A stretch of DNA of 64,000 bases, from NCBI RefSeq assembly GCF_010093595.1, contig NW_022985441.1, positions 868,132 through 932,131 on the forward strand. Direction: 5' to 3'. The notes beneath the pieces were generated by a model. The model saw nothing but the letters and a program-made list of their open reading frames with translations, was not told where the DNA came from and searched no databases. The stretch comes from Mytilinidion resinicola (Eukaryota; Ascomycota; Dothideomycetes; Mytilinidiales; Mytilinidiaceae). A program made the position numbers and the translations under genes. Shown one piece after another: positions 21,712-32,532 of this stretch. Positions within the stretch are counted from its first letter, which is position 1; each line of letters begins with the position of its first letter.

Positions 21712-22282
21712 GTAGAAGAATAGCGTTAGTCCTCGCATCTTGTATCTATGATAATTTACTCAGATGAGGCAAGAAGTAATGTTCCAGCGAACTAATTGAT
21801 GCTTTCTCCAACCAACCTAGGTCCTTGGAACAGGCGACATGGAATTTGGAACGGGCAGTGTACCTACCCACGAGGGACTGAAACAGTGAGAGATTTCTGT
21901 AATACAGAGTTGTGACGTCAGATTGATTCAACAGCGTTTTCGTGAAGTACGTAGCTGTCGAATTCCAATGAACATCTAGGAAACACATATGGAAAAAGAA
22001 TCCAGTAAATTTTTGCGTTCATTCAATTAGGTACCTCAGCACCCTCAAAGGAATAATTTCATAATGCAACTGTCTAGTAGAGCCGCTAGCTAACATTTCA
22101 TAAGCCTGATCCTCCGAAGAAGTAGAGGCCTAATCAGCAGTCGTCCCCAGAGGCCCCTAGCCCTTCCAAACTGCCCTCAATGTCTTGCCTAATTTCCTCC
22201 GTGATGTATAGCATAAACAACACGGCAGCACCGCCATCCAGTTTCCCAGTCATCAGCTAGAAATTCGTACGTAGACCCTTAT
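21712..22282. other. Convergent intergenic region
   Basis: 3' flanks of ACR3 and the Ran gene, which run towards each other. No gene seen. Confidence 0.45.
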
Positions 22283-23244
22283 CTACAAGTCGCCATCCTC
22301 TTCGTCTGGGAGCGGCATCTCAGCCGCGTCCTGCATCTCTTTCTGGTACTGCTCGAGAACGGCCTGGTCGACCTGGACTTCTGGGGGGGCAAGAGCGGGG
22401 GCAGCGACGAATTCCTAGGTATTTCGTTAGTGTGTGTCGTTTCTCGTAGTGAGTAGGCCGCCTTACCAAGGTCTGGTTGCCCACAAGCTTCCTGGCAAGC
22501 CACAAGAACGGCTTCTCGAAGTTGTAGTTGGACTTGGCGGAGATATCGTAGTACTGGAGATTCTTCTTTCGGTGGAAAGTGATGGTCTTCGCCTTCACTT
22601 TGCGCTCCTTCACGTCGACCTTGTTGCCGCACAGCACGATGGGAATGTTCTCGCAGACACGGACGAGATCACCTGGGGAAGGGTTAGTGTATGTTTTCCC
22701 GAAATATGAGCTGGGTTCGGAGCGTACGGTGCCAGTTGGGAACGTTCTTGTATGTGATGCGCGACGTCACATCGAACATAATGATGCCGCACTGGCCGTT
22801 TATGTAGTAGCCATCACGGAGACCGCCGAACTTCTCCTGTCCGGCAGTGTCCCAGACGTCGAACTGGATAGCGCCCAGGTTCTGCAGCTAGTTAGAATGG
22901 CCAAAGATATCATCGCTGTATCGCTGGGAGGGGGTTCCGTACGGTGGTGAATCCAAGAGGGTGGACCTCGACACCCAGAGTTGCGATGTACTTCTTCTCG
23001 AACTCTCCGGTGATGTGACGCTTCACGAAAGTTGTCTAGAGTTTGGAATGCTGGTTAGCCATGCGTTCTGCGGTAACGAGGGCGACAGCAGCACAGTTGC
23101 TGTGGTACCCCGCGGAGAGGCTGGGAAAAGCTTGTCCGTGACGCCAGTTGATAAGGAGCTTCTTACCTTGCCGGTGCCACCATCTCCGACGAGCACGAGC
23201 TTGAAGGTGGGTGGGGCTTGCGCGGCAGCGCTGGCTTCAGCCAT
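22283..23244 (-). CDS. GSP1: Ran-type small GTPase (Gsp1/Spi1)
   Basis: Five exons (23244-23167, 23035-22943, 22881-22728, 22672-22467, 22414-22283) encode 220 residues. All G-box motifs are intact: GDGGTGKTT (P-loop, residues about 21-28), the switch [41 protein letters not shown] and [13 protein letters not shown]. The C-terminus ends in an acidic DEEDGDL, the Ran equivalent of DEDDDL, with no prenylation motif, which separates Ran from Rab and Rho proteins. Ran-GTP/GDP controls transport through nuclear pores and spindle assembly. The many short introns are typical of this gene in filamentous ascomycetes. The start at [20 protein letters not shown] was chosen over an in-frame ATG eleven codons upstream because it fits family length. 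Assignment is secure. Confidence 0.97.
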
Positions 23245-23735
23245 GGTCGCGGTGTGTTGCGGGGTGGCGGGAGTCAATTGGGGGTTTGCGACGGAGACTG
23301 TGCAGGCGGAGCGTTAGTGGCTGCGAGGTAGATAAGAGGCCAGAGGTGGAAACATGGCGGGGCGACAAACCCGTGTATGAAAGAGTAGTGTGGTGCTGGG
23401 GTGCGGTGGTGAGAGTGTTTGGGTCGTGGGGGCAAAGATGTAGGCAGGTGGGCCGGGTTGAATTTGTTGTGAGGTGTTGGCGGTCAAAGCGGTCAGTCCG
23501 CCGCTAATGTAAGCAAGCATGCTAGTCACGTGATTGCCACAGCTACCAGGCGACAGCAAGGCAGCTAGGCAGAGGTAGCCAGCAGGATGGTTGGAAATCA
23601 GAGTTGTGCCTATCCTGTTTGGCAGAAGCGCCGTGACGCCGGGATATCATGCCATTTCGCCCGAAATGTGTGCTCCAGTCCATGCACGCCACGATCAGTC
23701 CGAAAACCTTTTCATCTCGAATCTTCCGCTAGAAA
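23245..23735. other. Upstream region of the Ran gene
   Basis: About 490 bp between the Ran start and the 3' end of the Nas2 gene, both on the minus strand. No gene seen. It holds the Ran promoter and leader, with a G/T-rich stretch at 23380-23480. Confidence 0.45.
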
Positions 23736-24671
23736 CTACACCGGCAACAAATGACACCCTAGCATTCCTCGCCCACCCCAATTCTTTCGCGGCGTCAGGT
23801 TCATCTGGACTTCTTGGGCGCGGCCGCCAGATATGTTGACGCGAAGTACTTTGACGATGATGGGCAGCTGGAACATGGGTCAGCAACTTCAAATCACCAA
23901 CCGTAGCTTCTTGTAGAAATGCTAGGCTCAAGCAATGGGCAAGGCCCTGGAAATAAGAGATAGAGCCGCTGGCGGACAACTCACCCCTTCGTTCTGGGAG
24001 ACAGCCTCCGCCACCTTGCTGAGCTTATCATGATTGGTCCAGTCTACGGTGCCAAACTTCACAATGCTGTCTCCAGCTTGCAGGCCCGCAGACTCTGCTG
24101 GACTACCAGGCACCACGCTGTTGACCTTGGCGAATGGAGCCTCTAGCGTACCAGCTCCTGAGCTACCTGCAGCCGGCTCTAGGGCGCTTGTTGACGCAAC
24201 TGATCCATTCTGCGCTGCTTCGGCCATAGCTGCGTGGTGAGCATGTAGGCCCTTTTCGATGCGCCCCATGATGCCCTTGTAGTCGTTCTTCAACCGTATT
24301 ATCCGTGCTCTTGTTGTGCGAACTGTGTCTCAAGTCAGGCCCTGTCTCACAGCATAACGAGGTGGTATGTGTATGTACTCTGCGCTACATCGATGTCGGC
24401 TCTTGGGAATCCATCGAAGGTCGTAAGGCCCGTGTTCATGTTGACGCCGTGCTGTACGAGCGACCGTTAGCCAGAGGTTACAAGATCAGAGCATGAGCCT
24501 TACAGAGTCAAGAACAGACCCCAAAGCTGATAGCTCCGCCTCGAGCCGATCTTTCTCGCGAATGAGTTCCATCAGCGAGAGCTTGTCTTTCGAGACACCA
24601 TTTGAGTAGCCGGAGGACGTTGGCCCCGAGGACACCGTCGGCGCATGTATGTCGTCCATTCGTAATCCCAT
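23736..24671 (-). CDS. NAS2: 26S proteasome assembly chaperone Nas2/PSMD9
   Basis: Exons 24671-24504, 24451-24379, 24322-23985 and 23867-23736 encode 236 residues. The N-terminal coiled-coil part shows MDDIHAPTVSSGPTS, then LMELIREKDRLEAELSALGS and HGVNMNTGLTTFDGFPRADI and IRTTRARIIRLKNDYKGIM. A PDZ domain follows (PFAKVNSVVPGSPAESAG, LQAGDSIVKFGTVDW), and the end reads WGGRGMLGCHLLPV, the family's hallmark C-terminus. Nas2/p27 binds the Rpt5 ATPase tail and helps build the base of the 19S regulatory particle. MGLRMDD was taken as start; a second ATG four codons later, and one upstream at about 24710, are alternatives. All three introns fit consensus sites and keep the frame. Confidence 0.95.
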
Positions 24672-25318
24672 GAATTCGGAGACTGGGAGCTCTCGTAACC
24701 TCAGTGACAAGATGCGAGTCGATGGAGAAGACGGCGCGAAGATGCGTAAATGGACGCGAAGATGTGGGGCCCGAAGATCACCCGACCTGCTTGTGTAGTT
24801 CGTACTGCTCCCCTTTTTTCTTCACCCTGCATCTATCCTAAAATATCATTCCTAGATGTGACTCTTCGTCGAGTCCGAGAGATAGAATTGCTTTCTTATT
24901 GGCCCATGGTGATAGGTAGAATACTCTATGGTCAGAAGTCATGGCCCTCCTCACCTTACCGTATTGAATGCAACTATCAGATTGGCATGCAATCTACATA
25001 TTTAGAGGCGGTGAAAACAGCTTCCTGGAGTGCATGTGAGATTCATTGCAACCTTTTCAAAGTCTGCTTCGAAATGGACATTTCGTCCCTTCCCTCAGTC
25101 TGGAATGTCCCCATCACGTCAAGTGCGATTTAGTTCATTTGTTCTTTCTTAGAGTACCACGTTTTCTCTTTCTGTACACGTGCAAACAGATTCGCGTCTC
25201 GAACTACCTTCCCCCATCCTGCCTTCAGTTTTGGCTTCATTTTGGTCAAAGAATATTTATCTTTCCAATCGACAAGCCCATGCTCCGCCCATGATCTCGC
25301 CTGGGCCTCTCCTTCGCC
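24672..25318. other. Divergent intergenic region
   Basis: Shared upstream region of the Nas2 (minus) and RhoGEF (plus) genes, 647 bp. No gene seen. Confidence 0.45.
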
Positions 25319-28300
25319 ATGGCATATGTCCTCTCCCTCCGTCCCCAGAGTCCACTGAAACGTTCCTTCAGTGAAACGCCCTACCTGAGGTCCTACTCGA
25401 CTCTACAGGAAAAAACGCAACAAGCAGCATTCCCGCAAGTTTCATCTCGGATCTCAGTGGGCTCTCTGAAGTCTTTCGCATCTGTCCAGGCAAGCCCAAG
25501 GACCCAGGGCAATGAAAATACACCACTAAAACCCAGGAGCCGATTCAATTCTACGAAAACTGCCCCCACAGAGACCAGCTTGTCCTACGACTTTCGACAG
25601 CCGGACGTGGTGGCTGAGCCCCACCGGTCGTCCTCCTCGACTTACATAGAATCACCCGACTTCTCATTGGATCAAGAAAACAAGTTGGATGTCGACCTCG
25701 ATAGCCTTAAAAAAGGAAACGACCCGGTCCAAGACGATGTAAACAACCCAGCCCTCACCGACTCAAAGTCCGAATCAGACATTTGCTCCTTTTATGATGC
25801 GCTCCAGATCCCACTACCAGACAGCCGGTCATCCGATAGCAACCGATCATACGACTCTGTCGAAGAACCTGCCCAGATCGTTTTCGAGATTAGCCCACCG
25901 CCATTCAAGAGATGGATAAGCACACTGAGAAGGAAGCATGCCCTGAAAGGCACCACATATCGGTCCGAATGGAGATCTTCCGGTCTTACCGATACGGGTG
26001 ACGACTTTGACTCGGCATTATGGCTTATGCCTCACATCGCTGAATCACCTCGAAAGGATTCTGGTTCGGTCTCTTCGTCTCTGGGATTTGTAACAGCAAT
26101 CAAGTCCGCCTCAATAACTCTAGCGAGCGTCAGTATAGCTACTTGCTCACATGGAGGACTTCACAAGATCAAGTCTAGAGGTAATAGAAGTAGTGGGCTC
26201 TCAGAGGCTAGGAACTCGATAGACAGTAGTTCTGCCGCCCTGGGGCCAATCCTGGATGAAGGGACATGGATCCGTTCTGTACAGCGTCGAAAGATCCTTG
26301 AGGAGTTGATCGCATCCGAGGAGGGCTACATTGGGGATATCAAGATCCTGGTCAACGTAAGTGAAATAGTCCTGCTCCTGATCAACATTAACGAGTATCA
26401 CAGGAATACTTCATGATTCTGGCAGCGGTACCGAGCCTCCCTGCTCATATCAGAATGGCAATACAGCAAAACGTGACACAAATATTGCAGTTGCATGAGG
26501 ATATACTCGGCGAACTTCATAAGGTTGTTCCGCATGCAGAATATACGCACACCGCACGTCACACATCCTACCCAGTCACCAAAGCGAAACATATCCGCTT
26601 CCATAGCGCTGATGTGATACCTGGACGATTTCATGAAACTCGGAGACCGAGTCACAAAACTCGCCGTTCCCTTGATAACGGTACCACTCCAGATCATCGG
26701 CCGCGTGGTTTAGTGACCGATACCCAAACTGCCGCAAATGTGGCCAAGATCTTCAACAAACACGTATAGACTTTCTTGTCATGTCGAAAAAAGCTGTGAT
26801 ACTAACAAAATACGCGTTAGATGAAACGTTTCTTTGCTTACGAGGAATACGGCGCCCAATGGACTGCGATGTCACAAGAATTGACCTCGACTTGCAAGAA
26901 CTTGCCATCTTGGCATGCGTACGAAAGAGGTGTTGAGGCGCTGTCTAAAACCCTGACATCTGAGAACAATCGCGAGGCGAACAGTCGTAAAGCTCTGAGC
27001 TTCTCGGACTTGTTGATCAAGGTACAGGATCTACAGAGCTTTCGATATCGGTACTAATACGCGCTATACAGCCGATTCAAAGGGTCTGCAAATACCCTCT
27101 TCTTTTCTCGGACTTATGTCGCTACACGCCTGTCTACGACGATCCGGAGGCTCATGCGGAGCTTCAGAAAGCTGTTTCTCACCTACATGAAGCCATTCGT
27201 GAGGTTAACAAAGCGAAAGACGATCCAAGGAGAAGGCGACTGATTGAAGCTACTTGGCAACTTCAAGATCGCTTGGCTTTCCAAGAAGAGGTATTAGCTC
27301 TGAGCACAACGATGGCTACCACGAGCTAATATGAACTAGAAGACCATTTCCCGCACTGCTGTCTTTCGACTATTAGGGCACGTACTCCTCTGTGGAGTCC
27401 TTCACGTGGCGTACCAATCTCCAGAGCGACCGAAGGGACAATACATGATATGTGCTCTCTACAAAACGTGCTTGATTCTTGCTACGACCGATCCCTCCTC
27501 ATACAAGATCTACAATGTAGTAGCTGCCATATCTCTCGCGAATGGTAGCATTGAAGCACCCAACAATGGCCGAGGTATTTGCTGCCCAAGTGTCATTCAA
27601 CTGCAATTACTAATTATATGCAGGACTTCAGTGTCATACCGCTCAGCATACTTGGAAGCTTGTCTTTGAACAAGATCATCGCATTTTCGACATCATTTTG
27701 AGCGCGTGCACAGCGCAAGAAGAAGAAACATGGAAGCATAACCTTCAAGAGCGCATCAATGCCGAAACTCACGACCTAAGTGAAGAACGTTCTGCTGCTC
27801 AGGATACATATTCGTCGCTCTCCTTGGATATACGATTCATTGGCCCAGTGTTTGGATCGGAGGAGAATCTTCGTCGGAGAATGTCAGTCCACCGGGCTGC
27901 AACCATGGGACCTAAGTCCAACTCCAACCAAGTCATCATCCAAGGCACGCAAGCACAGAAGATCCAAGAGCCTAGCCAATCCACCGTTTCTCTTCCAGTT
28001 GCTCGTTCAAAGTCGCATTTGTCGTCCCACTTTATCCCCACGCTGGCTCCCAGAAGAGGAGAGAGGACACGGCTGGAGACAGTCATAGAAGACGTCTGGA
28101 CAAAAGACATGTTGCCTTTCCCAGGCATGGCTCCTCGTCGTGCAGAGAATCCTCTCCGGGCTTCGGCCAACTCAGTCATGCGAAAACTTAGCATGGCTAG
28201 TATCGCTAGCAACTTCTCCAGACGATCCCCAAGCTTCACGAGTCTAAGCCATACACGCTCGGAAGAGTCATTTTCAGGAATGCCGGGTCCTTATGGTGGG

Positions 28301-28750
28301 ATCAGGGCAAAGTCAGCGCTGTCGGACCGGCGCCCAGCTCCAGCACTAGTCGACTTCCACAATGCACCAGCAGCATTCCTCCCCGCCGATTTTGAACTGC
28401 AAGACAAGACGGCTTCTCGCCAGAGACGGTTTGGACATAAAACAACGTTAGCCTACCGCTCAAGCTATCGATCCGCAAAGAAAGCTCGACGTGATTCAGC
28501 GACGCAAATTCCCATGCTTCCACAGCGACCAATGCTACCTAACAGAATGGGATGTTCGAATTGCTCAGACGACACTATCGTTCATAAGCGCCCGCAAGGT
28601 AATCCGAATAGCATCATGGAGAACGAGATTCCGCGATGCAAATCGGCGCAGTCAGCGCCCGCGACACGTGCTCCCTCCGTGGCCAGCACCACCGCACCGA
28701 AGAAACCATCGCGTGTGAAGTCTACGCTCCACCGTTTCTTCAAGAATTGA
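25319..28750 (+). CDS. Rho guanine nucleotide exchange factor (DH domain)
   Basis: Six exons (25319-26356, 26404-26763, 26821-27021, 27072-27290, 27340-27574, 27624-28750) encode 1059 residues. All five introns are 47-57 nt and keep the frame. After a long Ser/Pro-rich N-terminus the DH (RhoGEF) domain begins at about residue 328 (RRKILEELIASEEGYIGDIK) and continues through LLGELHK-type sequence, FFAYEEYGAQW and the conserved PIQRVCKYPLLFSDL. A PH-like region follows (TISRTAVFRLLGHVLLCGVLHV through WKLVFEQDHRIFDI). The C-terminal third is basic and Ser-rich and ends in KSTLHRFFKN. It should activate a Rho-type GTPase in polarity, cytokinesis or wall signalling. The DH domain carries a linker insert between its early helices, seen in a common filamentous-fungal GEF type. 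The target GTPase cannot be told. Confidence 0.93.
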
Positions 28751-29388
28751 TGATCGCTGGGATTGGAATAGCCGCCGCATGCATACTACACCCCACGCAC
28801 AGCACCTACATGCTGGACTACTTTCTATGTTGTATGCATATCGGCGCGAGCATGCTGGACACCGGGTTTGCATGGTTGGGGCCGACGGTTTGGGGTGGCA
28901 GGCGGGGCTGCAGCTGCAAGGTACTCCCGCGTACGGGGTTCCAAGGTTCTTTTTCTTTCGGCGTGCTTGTTTTGAATTGATTGATTCCTGACTTGGAGGG
29001 GTTGTTTCCTGGGGAGCGAAGAGGGCTTTGGTTGCGTCACGCTGCGGGCGGACTGCTGCACATCTCATAGACTGCGAATAGATATCATCATCTTACTGCA
29101 TTGCTTGCCGATGTGCCTGTCCAGATTAATTGCGTGCATCATGGCAAACGTGCTAGCTGCCCAGGCGTGCGTGCCTTGGGCAGGGCTTTGCGGCACGAGA
29201 AGCTCGGACCACTCGATGACGTAGTTAGCAGGCGAGCTTGCTATATCACACGACCGCCTGCTCGTGAAGCCACTCACTTCAACAACTCTACACCCTCAAC
29301 GCTCAAAGAACAATCAATCTCTCAATCCACTACCCCAAACTGCACGAATTACCGGACCCAACCCAACCACCAAACTATACCAGCAATC
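28751..29388. other. Intergenic region
   Basis: 3' flank of the RhoGEF gene and promoter of the RTC3-type gene. No gene seen; overlapping short frames on both strands are low-complexity. Confidence 0.45.
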
Positions 29389-29974
29389 ATGCCTCGCGGA
29401 AACGCTCAGCAGACCAAGGTCCACTACAAGGGCGCCGAGGATGACTACGTGATCTTCGTCGACAGCGCCAAGGCAGTGCAGGAGTGGAAGGAGGACAAGT
29501 CGATCCCGCTGTCGAGCGTGGTCAGCGGATGGAAGGTGTTTGTCACCCACAAGTAGGTTCTCCCCTCTCCTCACCATCGCTGGAAGCTCCAAGCCCTGTT
29601 CCTCTGAGCATACGCCTTGTCCCTGGGAGCATGCGCGTCGCCAGAACCACAATCCGGAGTAGACCGATACGAATTCAATGATCGCGTTACAACAGTTGGA
29701 GACACATAAAACTAACGCAACCGACTCCCACAGGCAAGGCACCCAAGGCATCCTCGACGCGGCCTCAAACGGCTCGCTGGAGGGCGAGTTCGGCACGCAC
29801 AAGGACGACGACGTGGTCAAGGCCATCTTGGAGAAGGGCACCGTGCAGGAGACTGAGGTACGCCTACCGACACCTTCTTCCCCCCATCCCCAACCCCACT
29901 AACCGATCTATCTGCAGAACCCCGAGCGCCAAGCTGACCGAAACATCGCGAACGGCGGCACGGTAGCCCACTGA
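29389..29974 (+). CDS. RTC3: RTC3-type SBDS N-terminal-domain protein
   Basis: Exons 29389-29552, 29734-29857 and 29918-29974 encode 114 residues, matching yeast Rtc3 (111). The sequence MPRGNAQQTKVHYKG, then YVIFVDSAKAVQEWK and GTQGILDAASNGSLEGEFG, is the single-domain form of the SBDS N-terminal fold, ending GGTVAH. Relatives are linked to RNA metabolism and cell-cycle or telomere-capping genetics in yeast. The exact function is unknown, and it is not the full SDO1/SBDS ribosome-maturation factor because the two further domains are missing. The first intron is long for this window (181 nt), with a GTAGGT donor that places a TAG just after the splice point. It is likely a small soluble protein. 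Confidence 0.93.
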
Positions 29975-30678
29975 GCGGAGATGGCTTGAAAGAGGATTTT
30001 TCGGATATCAGAGATGAGCGGTCTGGTGGGAGAGAGGCGGCAGACCGCTTGCCGGCGTGGGGACGGGTTGGGGTCGGCATTGGCACTCCTACTGCCCACT
30101 GGGTATTTTTGGTAGGGTGTTATTCTCTGGAATATAAAGAGATGAAATGATGTCAAATTATGTGAAGGTATTGCGTGCTGAAGTTTTTTGATGGTGATTA
30201 GGTCGTGGTGTGATTCGTGATTGACTTCGTCGAGGTTAGAAGGCGTTTGAAACTGTTCGGGGCTTTTTTAAATCGTTCGTCGCCTGTCTGAATGGATTGG
30301 AATAACCAATTAGCTTCCCTACAAGTCTCAGAGTCTATCACTACAGCACTATGGCATAAGTTTAGACACTCCTTGCAACTACTTGGGGTACCGCGACAGG
30401 CTTTAAAAACTCTAAATAAGATGTAAAGGCCAACGTAGTGAAGATGAGACTACCATTTGACGAATTTAATACCTGCGAGCTGGGGTCCTCCTGAACGCGG
30501 TGTCGATCGAGCAAAAGCAGCGATATATCCGTTTACCCAATCCTATAACCTAGTACTGTACGGCCGTCACGTTTCTAGAGCGTTCCTTGGAACACAAGTA
30601 TTATACAATTATAGCTACATCCACTCCCACCATCCTCGCTGCACCCTCAACACTGCCATCCCAACTCGCAAGCCCCCC
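29975..30678. other. Convergent intergenic region
   Basis: 3' flanks of the RTC3-type gene and the PQ-loop gene. No gene seen. The part at 30290-30440 is AT-rich and may be repeat debris. Confidence 0.4.
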
Positions 30679-31718
30679 TCACGCCGACGCCTGCAACAAC
30701 GGCGACCGCTCACTCGCCCCGTTCCCATTCCCCACCCCATTCGCGTCCCCCTCCGCGCCTCCCTTCTTCCTCCTCCAATCCCTCACTACAAACGAAATCC
30801 CCATGCCCAGCAACACCCCCTGCAAGCACCCCGTCACGATGTACAGCCCCCACGCGCTCCACCCCTCGCGGCCCAGCCGCGCCGCCAGGCTCGCCGCCCA
30901 CACAAAGCTGCCGGGTGTCTGGATGCACATCATCGGGATGCTCAGGCTCAGCACCTCCTGCAGGCGCCACGTCGTCCAGATCTGCGGCAGGTACTGCACC
31001 GACGCGAGCACAGTGCCCAGGATGCCGAGGAAATTGGCCCAGCCTTGTAGGTGGGCGGGCGCAGCGTAGATGAAGACGAGGGAGGTGAGGAAGGCGAAGA
31101 GGAAGAAGGCGAGGGAGAAGAGCAGGACGAGGATAGCTTCGGCCCAGGTAGGGATGGTTTCGTGGTCGGGGGATGGGGCGGTGGGAGTGGTGGTGGTGGG
31201 GGTGGAGGGGGGCGAGGGCCGGCGCGGGAAGAAAATGAGGAAGAGGAGCATACTGGAGGCACAGCCCGGTTTGTTAGCTCGAGCTTACTCCTAGGTACGG
31301 TTGATCGGGGGTGGAGGACGCACATGAAGAAGAAACACGTCCACTGCACGCCCACTTGCGCGACCCCCAGCATCGCCGCCGCGCACGCGAACCGGCTGAT
31401 CTCGGTACAGCACGCCATGTCGGCGCGGCTGGCGGGCAGCGTGAGGATGTTTGCGATCGCGGCGGTGCCGGAGACGGTGCCGAGGAGAACGAACATGGGC
31501 GAGAGGCCGAGGGAGGAGCGCCGGCTGATGATGCGGTAGTGTTGGGGGAGGTAGGAGATTAGGATGCCGATGAGGATGAAGCTTTGGGTTATGGTGAGCT
31601 TTGTAGCTTTTCGAGAGTCGGGGGAAAGGTGGACATACACTGAAACAGCAAAGTTCCCGACATCTGGAGATTCCAGCTCGTCACAGTGGGAGCTCTTGAA
31701 CGCTGATGGGAACGTCAT
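30679..31718 (-). CDS. PQ-loop repeat membrane protein
   Basis: Exons 31718-31639, 31581-31324 and 31252-30679 encode 303 residues. Two PQ-loop motifs are visible: ISYLPQHYRIISRRSSLGLS after the first helix and VQYLPQIWTTWRLQEVLSLS in the second half. Roughly seven hydrophobic helices are spread over the chain. The family includes cystinosin, Ypq1-3 and KDEL-receptor-like proteins, mostly vacuolar or Golgi carriers of amino acids or sugars. A Pro/Thr-rich loop separates the halves, and the C-terminus (SPLLQASA) carries a dileucine-like sorting signal that would fit vacuolar targeting. The intron sites (GTATGT...AAAG, 57 nt; GTGCGT...CCAG, 71 nt) restore a continuous helix-rich frame. The substrate is not deducible. 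Confidence 0.88.
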
Positions 31719-32532
31719 GATGGCGGGAGTGGTGGTGGTGGTGATGCGGGACTGATTATTGATGATGCTCAGTTATTGAGTTTGCGATTAGTTGTCTAGT
31801 ATATTTTGGGATGCTTCAAGCCTTCCATGGCTGGTTGGGAGGCATTCGTAGACGTCCTTTTTGGCTTGTTGGCAGTAAACAGCTCAGAGCTGGTCGTCGC
31901 GGTCATCGCAGCACGAGCGTTTCGGGAGTATGTCGGGCCGATAAGCCAATCAGAGTGCTGACATCGACCATGCTGTGCCTATTTTCATCTCGCCTCTATC
32001 GAGACGTATAGTTCTCCTACGCTAAGGCGGCGAATAGCAGACCCAATACCTATAACTTTGTCATAATGGTAACACCATTGTAGCTCCCATGAACGTGCCA
32101 ACCTCTAGCAAAACCGGAAGTCCCACACCCTGATTCTCACTCTCCTGTCCTAATGATAATGATAAAACAATGTAGCTATAAATCAGACTCCAATCAAAAG
32201 GCTAATTACTAAGGTAGCTCTGATCCGCGAAGCCCCAATTACAAACTCTGGTATCTACACTTCTCGGCATTCTGACTTGAGATTCTACAGTCAGATGAGC
32301 TTAAGATCTGCACAACATTGTCTCTATTGCCGTTCTGTTTCATCGCATCACTATGTTTACGCCAGCTATAGCATCTTCAAAGCCGAGTCTGAAACAGTAT
32401 AAACCTAAGATCCAAGTCATCTGTCCGCCAGGCTCCTAACCTAGCTTTCTTGTACAAAGTCTCCCTCTCCTGGGGCGAATGAATCACGTCACGTGACCCT
32501 TCATTCGAATAACCTTTCTAGCTCTCAGCAGC
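31719..32532. other. Intergenic region
   Basis: Promoter of the PQ-loop gene and 3' flank of ASA1. No gene seen. The part at 32030-32400 is AT-rich with many short poly-A/T runs and may be decayed repeat DNA. Confidence 0.4.

Noticed and set aside
31051..31562. Plus-strand frames rich in Glu, Gly and Arg
   Set aside because: They are the antisense of the PQ-loop gene, whose helices and PQ motifs on the minus strand are clear.
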